A DNA stretch of 46,226 nt, from NCBI GenBank assembly GCA_027080135.1, contig JALWUJ010000127.1, positions 1 to 46,226 of the forward strand. The letters are read 5' to 3'. This document shows, in pieces, positions 8,665 to 17,762 of this stretch (its first letter is position 1; the number at the start of each line of letters is the position of its first letter). The DNA comes from Flavobacteriaceae bacterium. GTDB lineage: Bacteria > Bacteroidota > Bacteroidia > Flavobacteriales > Flavobacteriaceae. A model generated the notes under the pieces. That model saw only the letters and a program-made list of their open reading frames with translations, was not told where the DNA came from and made no database searches. The translations under genes and the position numbers were made by a program.

Positions 8665-9093
8665 ATGAAAAAATTAATTGTATTAAGCACTTTATTAATT
8701 GTCTTTATGTCTTGCAACGGAACTAAAAATACTTCAAAGAAAACAACTGCAGAAATAGTTTCAGGAAAATACGAAATTAGAGATGTTGAAGGTAGCACCA
8801 ATGTTTATAAATTATATTTTGAAATAAACACATCCGAAAATAGTATTTCGGGAAAAACAGGTTGTAATGGTTTTTCTGGAAATTATACCATTTCAGAAAA
8901 CAACATTACTTTTTTACCTTTTATTTCAACAAAAATGTATTGCGAAGAGCATGTAATGAAAGTGGAAAAAAATATCTTTAAAGCCTTTTCTGGAACTAAA
9001 AAATTTACATTCGACAATAATATGCTAACTCTTATTAACGAAGATGGAACTGTAAGTTTGAAGGCATATAAAGAAAATAAAAACAACAAATAA
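8665..9093 (+). CDS. META-domain (HslJ-like) lipoprotein inside the suf operon
   Basis: This 142-residue protein has a lipoprotein signal MKKLIVLSTLLIVFMSC with Cys 17 as anchor. The body is a META/DUF306 domain: SGKTGCNGFSGNYTI carries the GCNxxxGxY signature, and TKMYCEEHVMKVEKNIFKA matches the second conserved block. The domain is that of E. coli HslJ, linked to heat and novobiocin tolerance, with unknown biochemistry. It starts 11 bases after sufS and its TAA overlaps the sufE ATG by one base (TAATG), so it is embedded in the operon. An out-of-frame ATG at 8657 opens a three-residue reading frame just upstream of the start at 8665. Confidence 0.88.
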   Translation: MKKLIVLSTLLIVFMSCNGTKNTSKKTTAEIVSGKYEIRDVEGSTNVYKLYFEINTSENSISGKTGCNGFSGNYTISENNITFLPFISTKMYCEEHVMKVEKNIFKAFSGTKKFTFDNNMLTLINEDGTVSLKAYKENKNNK

Positions 9094-9518
9094 TGACTAT
9101 TGAGAATATACAGGATGAAATTATCGATGAGTTTTCGATTTTTGACGATTGGATGCAAAAGTATGAGTATATGATCGACCTCGGAAAAACATTACCTTTA
9201 ATCTCTGAAGAAAAAAAAACCGAAGACCGTCTAATAACAGGATGTCAATCAAAAGTTTGGCTGAATGCCGAGCTAGAAAACGGAAAAGTAATTTATACCG
9301 CCGATAGTGACGCTGTTATTACCAAAGGAATTATAGCCATTTTACTCCGTGTTTTTTCCAACCAAACTCCCGAAGCAATTTTGGCTTCCAACACTGATTT
9401 TATTGACGAAATTGGATTAAAAGAACATCTTTCTCCAACACGTGCAAACGGTTTGGTGTCGATGATAAAGCAATTAAAAATGTACGCACTTGCCTTTCAG
9501 GCGAAACTAAATAAATAA
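9093..9518 (+). CDS. sufE: Sulfur acceptor protein SufE
   Basis: This 141-residue SufE accepts persulfide sulfur from SufS and passes it to SufB. The active cysteine is C51 in the loop DRLITGCQSKVWL, the same position as in E. coli SufE. The N-terminal FSIFDDWMQKYEYMIDLGK and C-terminal LSPTRANGLVSMIKQLK are also typical. The ATG overlaps the previous stop as TAATG, indicating coupled translation with the META lipoprotein. The sufT-like gene follows after 3 bases. Confidence 0.96.
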   Translation: MTIENIQDEIIDEFSIFDDWMQKYEYMIDLGKTLPLISEEKKTEDRLITGCQSKVWLNAELENGKVIYTADSDAVITKGIIAILLRVFSNQTPEAILASNTDFIDEIGLKEHLSPTRANGLVSMIKQLKMYALAFQAKLNK

Positions 9519-9521
9519 ACG

Positions 9522-9851
9522 ATGGCGACCGACGGAAAAATAAATAAAGAGGAATTAGGCGAAAAAATTGTAAAAGTAATTAAGACCATTTACGACCCCG
9601 AAATTCCTGTAGATATTTACGAATTAGGATTAATTTACGATGTTTTTGTAAATGAAGATTACGGCGTAAAAGTACTAATGACTCTAACTACACCAAATTG
9701 TCCTGTGGCAGAATCGCTTCCTTTAGAAGTAGAAGAAAAAGTAAAATCTATAAGTATAGTTAGCGATGCCGAAGTAGAAATTACCTTTGACCCACCTTGG
9801 TCGCAAGATTTAATGAGCGAAGAAGCAAAATTAGAACTAGGAATGTTATAA
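9522..9851 (+). CDS. sufT: MIP18/DUF59 family Fe-S assembly protein (SufT-like)
   Basis: This 109-residue DUF59 protein has DPEIPVDIYELGLIYDV near the N-terminus and the conserved TTPNCPVAESLP loop with the single conserved cysteine. DUF59 proteins such as SufT and eukaryotic MIP18 help mature Fe-S proteins, often as transfer factors. Its place in the suf operon, 3 bases after sufE, supports that role. PaaD belongs to the same family but works in phenylacetate breakdown, which the context argues against. Confidence 0.9.
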   Translation: MATDGKINKEELGEKIVKVIKTIYDPEIPVDIYELGLIYDVFVNEDYGVKVLMTLTTPNCPVAESLPLEVEEKVKSISIVSDAEVEITFDPPWSQDLMSEEAKLELGML

Positions 9852-10357
9852 TGCCCGATGAAATTAAAAATAGAGTTGCTCAAAGCAGATTAAAAACTAT
9901 TGACCTTGAAGATTATTATCCTTTGGGGAATAGAGTAAAATTAGACATTTCACAATTTTTATTTGAAGGAATTATATTAAAAGAAAAAGATTTTAGAGCA
10001 CAAGTAACTTCTTATAATTGGGAACAATACCGAAATTGTTTTGTTGCTCTTACCAATACATCGGGAGCCATTATTCCGGGTTGGGCTTTTATGTTGCTTA
10101 CTTTACAACTTAATCTTTTTGCAAAACTAGTTTTGTTAGGAAGTTTAAAGGAATTAGAAACTCACCTATTTGCTTCAATTATTTCTCAATTAGATCTTTC
10201 AGAATATAAGAATAAGCCCGTAATTATTAAAGGTTGTTCCAACAAACCTATACCAAATTCTGCTTATGTTTTATTAATACAGAAGCTTCAGCCCTTTGCA
10301 AAAAGCATTATGTATGGCGAAGCTTGCTCATCGGTACCACTTTATAAACGGAAATAA
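9851..10357 (+). CDS. DUF2480 family protein, last gene of the suf operon
   Basis: With the start at ATG 9851 the protein has 168 residues (MPDEIKNRVAQSRLKTIDLEDYYP...). An in-frame GTG at 9797 would give 18 more residues but lies inside the sufT coding region, while the chosen ATG overlaps the sufT stop as TAATG, the same arrangement as META-sufE. I recognise it as DUF2480, a Bacteroidetes family of unknown function. It contains VALTNTSGAIIPGWAFMLL and a late cysteine in VIIKGCSNKPIPNSAY. No signal peptide, so probably cytoplasmic. The coupling to sufT suggests an accessory role in Fe-S assembly, which is inference. Confidence 0.85.
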   Translation: MPDEIKNRVAQSRLKTIDLEDYYPLGNRVKLDISQFLFEGIILKEKDFRAQVTSYNWEQYRNCFVALTNTSGAIIPGWAFMLLTLQLNLFAKLVLLGSLKELETHLFASIISQLDLSEYKNKPVIIKGCSNKPIPNSAYVLLIQKLQPFAKSIMYGEACSSVPLYKRK

Positions 10358-10438
10358 TTCGTTTATCGATGATTATTTCAGATTATCAAATATTTACAAA
10401 AACCCATATTTGTTAATAGTATAAATAATTTGAATTTA

Positions 10439-10446
10439 TATATTTG
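10439..10446 (+). promoter_or_regulatory. Promoter -7 element TATATTTG for the DUF3078 gene
   Basis: An exact TAnnTTTG match followed by C, 33 bases before the ATG at 10480. It separates the DUF3078 gene from the suf operon. Confidence 0.6.
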
Positions 10447-10479
10447 CAAAAAAATTAAACAAACTATAATATTTCAATT

Positions 10480-11427
10480 ATGAAAAAATTATTACTATTA
10501 TCTTTTTTGTTAATTTCAATTATAGGATTTGCACAAGATACTGGCGATGCACCATCAGATGACGAAGTGAAAGAAGGATGGACAAAAACAGGGAAAATTA
10601 CCTTGTTAATTAACCAATCTGCATTTTCTAACTGGCAAGCGGGAGGAGACAATAACTTTGCAGGAAACATTAACCTAAATTACGACCTAAACTATATAAA
10701 AGGAGATTGGATTTGGGATAACAAAATTTTAGCGAGTTATGGTCTAACCAATACCAAAAATGATGGAACTAGAAAAACCGATGACCGGTTAGAACTCAAC
10801 TCTATTTTAGGTAAAAAACTAAAAGGAAATTGGAGTTTTTCATTTTTTGCCAACTTTAAAACTCAATTTACCGACGGTTATGATTACCAAGACGATTTTC
10901 TAGACCAAGCACTTCCTGGAGAAAATAGAGATAATGAAGATTTTCCAACTTCTGGATTTTTTAAACCTGCTTACTTGAGTTTTGGGCCTGGATTACTTTG
11001 GAAAAAAAGTGACAATTTATATGTAAATATCGCACCCATAACTTCGAAATTTACTTTTATTTCTGGCGAAATTTTTACCTATAACGATGACGACCCCAAT
11101 AATGTATTTTACGAATCGAGTAACGATGTTGAAACTTTTGGGGTAGCACCCGGAGATAGTTCTTTATTTGAGTTTGGTATGAATATAAGAGCTTATTACA
11201 AAGTAGATTTAATGAAAAATATAAATATGGAAAACATTCTTAATTTATATTCTAATTACTTAGACAAACCTCAGAATGTAGATGTAGATTACACTATGAA
11301 TTTGGTGATGAAAATTAACGATGTATTTTCTACCAATTTAACTTTTCAAACCATTTATGATGATAATGCTTTTCAAGGATTTCAGGTTAGAGAAGTATTT
11401 GGTGTAGGAGTAAATGTGAATTTGTAA
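10480..11427 (+). CDS. DUF3078 family outer-membrane-associated protein
   Basis: This 315-residue protein has a Sec signal peptide (MKKLLLLSFLLISIIGFAQ) and matches the DUF3078 family: GWTKTGKITLLINQSAFSNWQAGGDN, then alternating-strand segments with many Trp/Tyr/Phe (WIWDNKILASYGLTNTKNDG) and a C-terminal strand ending GVGVNVNL. This is the look of an outer-membrane beta-barrel, common in Bacteroidetes; function unknown. It has its own promoter and a strong terminator immediately after, so it is likely monocistronic. Confidence 0.85.
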   Translation: MKKLLLLSFLLISIIGFAQDTGDAPSDDEVKEGWTKTGKITLLINQSAFSNWQAGGDNNFAGNINLNYDLNYIKGDWIWDNKILASYGLTNTKNDGTRKTDDRLELNSILGKKLKGNWSFSFFANFKTQFTDGYDYQDDFLDQALPGENRDNEDFPTSGFFKPAYLSFGPGLLWKKSDNLYVNIAPITSKFTFISGEIFTYNDDDPNNVFYESSNDVETFGVAPGDSSLFEFGMNIRAYYKVDLMKNINMENILNLYSNYLDKPQNVDVDYTMNLVMKINDVFSTNLTFQTIYDDNAFQGFQVREVFGVGVNVNL

Positions 11428-11455
11428 AACACAAAAAAATATTTATTTATATTTA

Positions 11456-11490
11456 AAAAGCCTGTTTCAAAAAAATTGAAACAGGCTTTT
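11456..11490. terminator. Bidirectional rho-independent terminator
   Basis: A perfect 15-bp stem AAAAGCCTGTTTCAA / TTGAAACAGGCTTTT closes on a 5-base A loop. T runs flank it on both strands. It lies between convergent genes (DUF3078 on plus, hflX on minus) and can serve both. Confidence 0.9.
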
Positions 11491-11495
11491 AAGTT

Positions 11496-12725
11496 TTATT
11501 CTTCGGTGTATTCGTTATACAAAAATTGATTGTACGGAAAACGTTTAATATGCAACTCCTTTACCTTATGATATACCGTCTTTTTAAAATCTTCTAAATT
11601 CTCTTTGGTTAAAGCTGAAATAAAAATGGCTTCATGGGTTTGCCCTTCCATTAAATGATTTTCTTTATTCATCCAAGTTTTTTTCCAATCGTCTAAGGTA
11701 TAATGAGCTTTTGTTCTTTGGGTAATTAAATCGTCTTCTTCAATAACTTCAGGAACATAAGCATCTATCTTATTAAACACCATGACACAAGGTTTGTCTG
11801 AAGCATTGATTTCGCCTAAAATTTTCTCTACAGAAGCGATATGATCTTCAAACGAAGGATGTGAAATATCAACAATATGTAACAACAAATCTGCTTCTCG
11901 AACTTCGTCCAAGGTACTTTTAAAAGATTCTACTAATTGAGTTGGCAATTTTCTAATAAATCCAACAGTATCACTTACCAAAAACGGAAGGTTTCGTATT
12001 ACCACTTTTCTTACTGTAGTGTCTAAGGTAGCAAAAAGTTTATTTTCAGCAAATACTTCGGACTTGCTTATTACATTCATTAAGGTAGATTTTCCAACGT
12101 TGGTGTAACCTACCAAAGCCACCCTAATTAAAGCTCCACGATTTCCGCGTTGTACTTCCATTTGCCGATCTACTTTGGCTAGTTTCTTTTTTAGCAAAGC
12201 TATTCTATCTCTAACAATACGTCTATCGGTTTCTATTTCGGTTTCTCCAGGACCACGCATTCCTATACCACCACGTTGCCGTTCGAGGTGTGTCCACATT
12301 CCTGTTAATCTAGGAAGTAAATATTGGTATTGAGCCAATTCTACTTGCATTCTTGCATAACTTGTTTGTGCTCTTTGGGCAAAAATATCGAGTATTAAAT
12401 TGGTACGGTCTATTATTTTACACTCTAATATTCGTTCGATGTTTTTTTGTTGTGCAGGAGTAAGTTCGTCATCAAAAACCACCAAACCCACTTCGTGTTG
12501 TTCAACATATTCTCTTACTTCCTCCATTTTTCCCGAACCTAAAAAAGTTCTAGAGTTAGGGCTTTGCATTTTTTGAACAAACCTTTTTACTACTTCTCCT
12601 CCTGCGGTGTAGGTTAAAAATTCAAGTTCATCAAGGTATTCGGTAGATTTTTCAATATTCTGATTTTGAGTTATAATTCCTATTAAAACTGCTTTTTCGT
12701 AATCTATGGTGGATTTTTCAATCAT
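11496..12725 (-). CDS. hflX: GTPase HflX
   Basis: This 409-residue protein is the ribosome-associated GTPase HflX, which binds 50S or 70S ribosomes and splits stalled ones under stress. The N-terminal HflX domain ends in the hallmark GGIGMRGPGETEIETDRR (152-169). The G domain has Walker A GYTNVGKST (206-214), switch/G3 DTVGF (252-256) and NKID for guanine specificity. Coiled-coil basic residues lie between (ALLKKKLAKVDRQMEVQR). It ends at the shared terminator and diverges from an EEP-family gene; its promoter has a good -7 element. Confidence 0.96.
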   Translation of the reverse strand: MIEKSTIDYEKAVLIGIITQNQNIEKSTEYLDELEFLTYTAGGEVVKRFVQKMQSPNSRTFLGSGKMEEVREYVEQHEVGLVVFDDELTPAQQKNIERILECKIIDRTNLILDIFAQRAQTSYARMQVELAQYQYLLPRLTGMWTHLERQRGGIGMRGPGETEIETDRRIVRDRIALLKKKLAKVDRQMEVQRGNRGALIRVALVGYTNVGKSTLMNVISKSEVFAENKLFATLDTTVRKVVIRNLPFLVSDTVGFIRKLPTQLVESFKSTLDEVREADLLLHIVDISHPSFEDHIASVEKILGEINASDKPCVMVFNKIDAYVPEVIEEDDLITQRTKAHYTLDDWKKTWMNKENHLMEGQTHEAIFISALTKENLEDFKKTVYHKVKELHIKRFPYNQFLYNEYTEE

Positions 12726-12742
12726 AAAATTTAACTATTTGG

Positions 12743-12769
12743 CAAAGGTACAAAACACATTCCTTGCAA
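12743..12769 (-). promoter_or_regulatory. Promoter of hflX
   Basis: On the minus strand, TACCTTTG (12750-12743) matches TAnnTTTG exactly, and a TTG (12769-12767) lies 16 bases upstream. The -7 element is 17 bases from the ATG at 12725. Confidence 0.55.
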
Positions 12770-12802
12770 ATTTTGTATTTTACCACCAAAATACTATTCT
12801 AA

Positions 12803-13765
12803 ATGACATATACTTCTACTTCAGAAAAAAATTATTATACCATTGGTTTTTATAATCTTGAAAATTTATTTGATACCGAAAACGACCCTAATACTTTAGA
12901 CGATGATTTTACGGAAGATTCCGAAAGAAACTGGAACGAAGATAGATACCATAAAAAAATAAGGAAATTAGGAAAAGTAATTTCTAATTTGGGTTTTAAA
13001 GAAGTCTCACATCCACCTGTTTTGGTAGGGGTTGCCGAAGTTGAAAACGATAAAGTTTTAGAAGATTTAGTAACTTCAAAATACCTAAAATCTAAAAATT
13101 ATGGTTTTATTCATTATGAATCTCCAGATGAAAGAGGAATTGATACTGCTTTACTTTATCGGAAAGATTATTTTATGATTCAGGAATGCGAAACCATATC
13201 TTTATACTTAAATGGAAAAAATGGGGAGCGGGATTATACAAGAGATATTCTTTATGTAAAAGGTGAGTTGGAGAATAATGTAGTTCATTTAATGGTAAAT
13301 CATTGGCCTTCAAAAAAATCCAATACAAAAGAAAATGAACCTAAAAGAATGGTTGCTGCATTAAAAAACAGAGAGCTTATTGAAGGGATACTAACTAAAG
13401 ATGAAAACGCAAAAATTATTGTGATGGGAGATTTTAATGATAACCCAAACTCAAAAAGTATTCAAAAACTAAAAGGTACAGAATTTTATAATCCTATGGA
13501 ATTACTTTTAACCCATGATACCGGAACACTAAATTATCGAGGAGAATGGAATTTATTTGATCAAATAATCATATCAAATAACTTTTTAAAACCCCATGAT
13601 AATCCGTTTCAATTTGAAGATTCTGAAATATTTAACCCTAAAGAATTGCAAGAATATTCAGGGAAATATAAAGGAAATCCTTTTCGAACTTTTGCAGGAG
13701 AAAAATATTTGGGTGGATTTAGCGACCATTTTCCTGTGTATGAGGTGTTTTCAATAAAAAAATAA
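12803..13765 (+). CDS. Endonuclease/exonuclease/phosphatase (EEP) family protein, cytoplasmic paralogue
   Basis: This 320-residue protein has the EEP (DNase I-like) fold motifs: FYNLENLFDTENDP with the Asn of strand 1, VGVAEVEN with the metal-binding Glu, DERGIDTALLYR, NHWPSK, MGDFNDNP with the Asp-Asn catalytic pair, and a terminal SDHFPVYE with the catalytic Asp-His. No signal peptide is present. A clear paralogue with a signal peptide lies at 32106-33155, sharing the unusual YNLENLFDTExDP opening. Family members hydrolyse phosphodiesters in nucleic acids, lipids or nucleotides; the substrate here cannot be told. It diverges from hflX with a 77-base gap. Confidence 0.88.
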   Translation: MTYTSTSEKNYYTIGFYNLENLFDTENDPNTLDDDFTEDSERNWNEDRYHKKIRKLGKVISNLGFKEVSHPPVLVGVAEVENDKVLEDLVTSKYLKSKNYGFIHYESPDERGIDTALLYRKDYFMIQECETISLYLNGKNGERDYTRDILYVKGELENNVVHLMVNHWPSKKSNTKENEPKRMVAALKNRELIEGILTKDENAKIIVMGDFNDNPNSKSIQKLKGTEFYNPMELLLTHDTGTLNYRGEWNLFDQIIISNNFLKPHDNPFQFEDSEIFNPKELQEYSGKYKGNPFRTFAGEKYLGGFSDHFPVYEVFSIKK

Positions 13766-13860
13766 GATTCCTTATACTAATACTAAATATTATTTGAAAC
13801 CCTCTAAGAAAACAAAAATTTAACTATATTTATCGCAAAATAACCAACAACCTCAATTTT

Positions 13861-16794
13861 ATGAAAAAACAAATTACTTTTTTTCAAAATCAACTCCTAT
13901 TATTTGCTGAAAAAAAAAGAAGGTTTGGATTAAATTCAATCCCTTTAATTTTGTTGATGTTTATTACATCAATGTCTTACAGTCAAATAACTGTAGATTG
14001 TGCAGCAGGACCAGTTAATACTACCTATTGCTATGTTGATAATGACACTACCCAGTTTATATTTACCAATACAGACGGGTTTCCTTTAAATGTATATTTT
14101 AATGCAGGACAAGTAGAAAACGGGTTTGATGAACTCATCGTTTTAGACACCGATGGTGTCACAGATTTAAATGCCGCAACTCCCTATGGGAATAATGGTG
14201 ACTTAACAGGAATTACTTACCAATCTTCAGGTGATACAATTACCATTCAGATAAATTCTGACAGTGTAATAAGTTGTTCCACAAATGCATTTACCCCTTG
14301 GGATTTTGACGTTTGGTGTCAATCTTGTTTAAATCCAACGGTAAGTTTTGCTACCAATGGTGACTGTACTAACGGAAACGATTTTTCAATATTAGTAGAT
14401 GTTTCAGATATGGGATCAGCTACCGAATTATTAATTAATGACGATCAAGGTAGTCCACAACAAAACGTAACAACAACAGGTGTTTACACTTTTGGTCCTT
14501 ATACTGCTACAACAGATGTCATTATTACTGTTAACGATGCTAATGATGTAAATTGTGAAGTAGTAAGTGGAACCATAAGCTGTTTAAGCGGAGGTCCAGG
14601 ATCTTTATTTGTTAATGCAGGGAACGATGTAGTCCTAGACTGTGCAGGAGTAACTTGTACAGATATTACAGCAACTTTCTTAGCAACTTTTGAAAGTATG
14701 ACAGAAAACTACACAGTTGAACCAATTACCTATGATCCACCTTTTTCATTTAATGGTTTAGCAAACTCAATAAACACAAATATTGATGATGCTTGGTCTA
14801 ATGTAGAAGATTTACCTTTTGATTTCTGTTTCTTCCAAAATATTGAAACACAGTTTCAAGTAGGTTCAAATGGTGGAGTTCGATTTGAGGTAGACCCAAA
14901 TGATACTTATAACGGATGGGCTTTTTCAGAAAACTTACCTAATAACACAAACGAAACTTTGTCTGAAGTAAATGTATTTACTCCAGTTCACGATATTGAC
15001 CCTTCAGTAAATGGAACCAATGAAATAGCTTGGGAAATTTTAGGAACCTTTCCAAATAGAGTTTTAGTAGTGTCTTATTACAAGGTACCTTATTTTAGTT
15101 GTAACGATTTAGAAGCAACTCATATGGCAGTTTTCTATGAATTTTCAAATGTAGTAGAAGTTTACATTCAAGACAAACCTACTTGTGATACATGGAACAG
15201 TGGAAATGCTGTTGTGGGAATTCAAAACAACGCTGGCACCATTGCTTATGTGCCACCTGGCAGAAATACATCAGATTCACCTTGGACAACTAACGATGAA
15301 GCTTGGAGTTTCTCACCAGCAGGAGCACCAACTTATGTGTTTGAGTGGTTAGATGCAGATGGTAACTTTATTAGTAACAACCCTACTATTAATGTTTGCC
15401 CTGTTGGGACAGAAGTTTATACAGCTCAAATTACTTATACAAATTGTAATGGAGACGTTGTAGTTTTAACCGACGATGTTAGTGTTACAGTAGTAGCTAA
15501 CTTTACTGTTGACTTAGGAGGAGACCAATCTTTATGTGATGAAACTTCTTATGAAATAACAACAACTATTACTGGAGATGATCCTACAAATGCTACCTAT
15601 TTATGGAGTACAGGTGAAACAACAGATTCAATTACAGTAACAACTTCTGGTGATTATACAGTAGATGTTACTATTGATGGCTGTACCGTAACAGAAACAG
15701 TAAATATTTTCTTTGGAGAAAGCCCCATTATAGATTTAGGGGAAGATTTTCAAACTTGTTTCTTCGAACCAGTAACTTTAGATGCAAGCCCTTCTAACTT
15801 AGACCCTGCCTCTGTAACTTATGTATGGAGTTTAAATGGTACTGAAATTATTGGTGAAAATTCACCAACTCTATCAGTAACCGAAATAGGAACTTATAGT
15901 GTTGTGGTTACTAACGGAAATTGTTCTACTGAGGAAATCATAAATGTAAATCCTAGTGATGATTTAGGAGTAGATTTAGGAGAAGATTTTGTAACTTGTT
16001 TAAACAAACCAACTCCAGGACGTATTTATGCTTATCCAGATGCAGACATTCCTGGAACTCCTACCTTTACATGGTATCTAGACCGTCTTGATGGTAATGG
16101 TTTCCAATTATTAGATTATACTACAGGTTCAATTCCTGTTTTAGAACTTGGAACTTATAGAGTCGAAGTAACAATTGGTGTTTGTGTTGACACAGACGAA
16201 ATAACAGCTAGTGCAAGAGGTCTTACCGCACATTTAGGACCAGACATTGTTACTTGCCCAGATCAGTCTCAAACATTAACAGCAACCTCTGGAGGTTATG
16301 GAGAATTAACCTATAAATGGTTTCTTGATGATGTAGAAATTGAAGGAGAAACTAGCGATACTCTTAATGTTCCAGAAGATAGTGAAGGAAATATTATTCC
16401 TGGAACTTATATGGTTGAAATTTCAGCTGGAGTTTGTTCACAAACCGCAGAGGTTGAAATTTCTTACTATAGCGAAAATGGTTGTGTAATTACTCAAGGT
16501 ATTTCTCCAAACGGCGATGGTTATAATGACAATATGGATTTACGTTTCTTAGCAGATCGTTCTGGTATAGCTAATTTCCAAGTGTTTAACAGACATGGCC
16601 TTTTAGTTTACAGTATGTCTAATTACAGACGTCAATGGGGCGGAGGAAGTAATATTAATAGTGATAATCCACCACACGATAATAAAAAACTTCCTGTTGG
16701 TACATACTATTACGTAATTGATTTAGCTAACGATGATCCTGTTTACGGAAGACAAGTAACTGGATGGGTGTATATTAATCAAGAAGAAAACTAA
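13861..16794 (+). CDS. Large adhesin-like surface protein with T9SS type B sorting domain
   Basis: This 977-residue secreted protein has a signal peptide with a long basic n-region (hydrophobic core about residues 28-42, IPLILLMFITSMSYSQ). A central part (about 265-500) contains lectin- or anchor-like modules with conserved Cys and Trp. About 547-870 are four Ig-like repeats, each opening with a DLGxDxxxC or HLGxDxxxC motif and carrying a second Cys near its end. The last ~100 residues (from GCVITQGISPNGDGYNDNMD to GWVYINQEEN) are the gliding-motility-type C-terminal domain, the type B sorting signal of T9SS. Type B substrates such as F. johnsoniae SprB need a PorP/SprF-like partner, and one is encoded next, 33 bases downstream. 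Confidence 0.9.
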   Translation: MKKQITFFQNQLLLFAEKKRRFGLNSIPLILLMFITSMSYSQITVDCAAGPVNTTYCYVDNDTTQFIFTNTDGFPLNVYFNAGQVENGFDELIVLDTDGVTDLNAATPYGNNGDLTGITYQSSGDTITIQINSDSVISCSTNAFTPWDFDVWCQSCLNPTVSFATNGDCTNGNDFSILVDVSDMGSATELLINDDQGSPQQNVTTTGVYTFGPYTATTDVIITVNDANDVNCEVVSGTISCLSGGPGSLFVNAGNDVVLDCAGVTCTDITATFLATFESMTENYTVEPITYDPPFSFNGLANSINTNIDDAWSNVEDLPFDFCFFQNIETQFQVGSNGGVRFEVDPNDTYNGWAFSENLPNNTNETLSEVNVFTPVHDIDPSVNGTNEIAWEILGTFPNRVLVVSYYKVPYFSCNDLEATHMAVFYEFSNVVEVYIQDKPTCDTWNSGNAVVGIQNNAGTIAYVPPGRNTSDSPWTTNDEAWSFSPAGAPTYVFEWLDADGNFISNNPTINVCPVGTEVYTAQITYTNCNGDVVVLTDDVSVTVVANFTVDLGGDQSLCDETSYEITTTITGDDPTNATYLWSTGETTDSITVTTSGDYTVDVTIDGCTVTETVNIFFGESPIIDLGEDFQTCFFEPVTLDASPSNLDPASVTYVWSLNGTEIIGENSPTLSVTEIGTYSVVVTNGNCSTEEIINVNPSDDLGVDLGEDFVTCLNKPTPGRIYAYPDADIPGTPTFTWYLDRLDGNGFQLLDYTTGSIPVLELGTYRVEVTIGVCVDTDEITASARGLTAHLGPDIVTCPDQSQTLTATSGGYGELTYKWFLDDVEIEGETSDTLNVPEDSEGNIIPGTYMVEISAGVCSQTAEVEISYYSENGCVITQGISPNGDGYNDNMDLRFLADRSGIANFQVFNRHGLLVYSMSNYRRQWGGGSNINSDNPPHDNKKLPVGTYYYVIDLANDDPVYGRQVTGWVYINQEEN

Positions 16795-16827
16795 CTTTTA
16801 CAAACCAAATAAATACCAATTTTAAAA

Positions 16828-17742
16828 ATGAAAAAATTATATATCATAACATTTCTTTTTGGACTTATTTTGTTTCAAGAAGTTAACGCACAACAAGACC
16901 CTCAGTACACTCAATACATGTACAATATGACGGTTGTAAATCCTGCCTATGCAGGATCTAAAGAAAGCTTATCAATTACAGCTCTCTACAGAAATCAATG
17001 GACAGGAATAGACGACAACCCTGTTACTTTTACCCTATCGGCTCATTCACCTGTAGGAGAAAATGTAGGGTTAGGTATATCAGCCGTTAAAGACGAATTA
17101 GGACCAGTAAAAGAAACCAATGTAAACGCAGATTTTTCCTATACTTTACGTTTTGGAAATAATCTTAATTTAGCATTAGGTATTAAAGCTGGAGCTACCT
17201 TTTTAGATGTAGGACTTGTAGATCTTGATCTTCAAGACCCAAACGATCCATTTTTCTCTCAAAATATAAATAACACCTCTCCAAATATTGGAGCTGGGGC
17301 GTTCTTTTATTCAGATAAATTCTATGTTGGGTTTTCAGTTCCCAATATCTTAGAATCTGTTCATTTAGACGAAAATGGGTTGAAATACGGCTCAGAAATA
17401 CAACACTATTTTGCAACTGCAGGATATGTATTTCAAATTACAGATAACTTTAAGTTAAAACCAAATGGAATGGTGAAAACCTATTTTGATGGTCCAATAT
17501 CTTTTGATGCCAACTTAAATGCTTTATTTTATGAAAAATTTGAACTTGGAGTTTCTTATAGATTAGATGATTCCTTTAGTGGTTTAGTTGGATTTCAAAT
17601 CACACCAAGCTTGCGTATTGGATATGCATACGATAGTGTTGTCTCTGACTTGAAATCTGTAGGCAGTTCATCTCACGAAATAATATTAACATGGGATGTA
17701 TTCTTTAACAAACGAACTTTACGCTCACCTAGATACTTCTAA
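16828..17742 (+). CDS. PorP/SprF family T9SS outer-membrane protein
   Basis: This 304-residue protein has a signal peptide (through VNAQ) and the family opening QDPQYTQYMYNMTVVNPAYAGS, then repeated beta-strand segments and a late DVFFNKRTLRSPRYF tail. PorP/SprF proteins are 14-strand-type outer-membrane barrels; SprF-like members attach or secrete a type B substrate encoded beside them. Here that partner is the upstream 977-residue protein. The gene is 33 bases after the adhesin and 20 bases before the PorE-like gene, forming a three-gene unit. It is probably a dedicated paralogue rather than the core PorP, because core porP is not normally next to a substrate gene. Confidence 0.92.
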   Translation: MKKLYIITFLFGLILFQEVNAQQDPQYTQYMYNMTVVNPAYAGSKESLSITALYRNQWTGIDDNPVTFTLSAHSPVGENVGLGISAVKDELGPVKETNVNADFSYTLRFGNNLNLALGIKAGATFLDVGLVDLDLQDPNDPFFSQNINNTSPNIGAGAFFYSDKFYVGFSVPNILESVHLDENGLKYGSEIQHYFATAGYVFQITDNFKLKPNGMVKTYFDGPISFDANLNALFYEKFELGVSYRLDDSFSGLVGFQITPSLRIGYAYDSVVSDLKSVGSSSHEIILTWDVFFNKRTLRSPRYF

Positions 17743-17762
17743 TTTTAAAAAAGACTTATACA

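Noticed and set aside
9797-9850. Upstream GTG start for the DUF2480 gene
   Set aside because: It lies within the end of the sufT-like gene; the ATG overlapping the sufT stop gives a normal family length.
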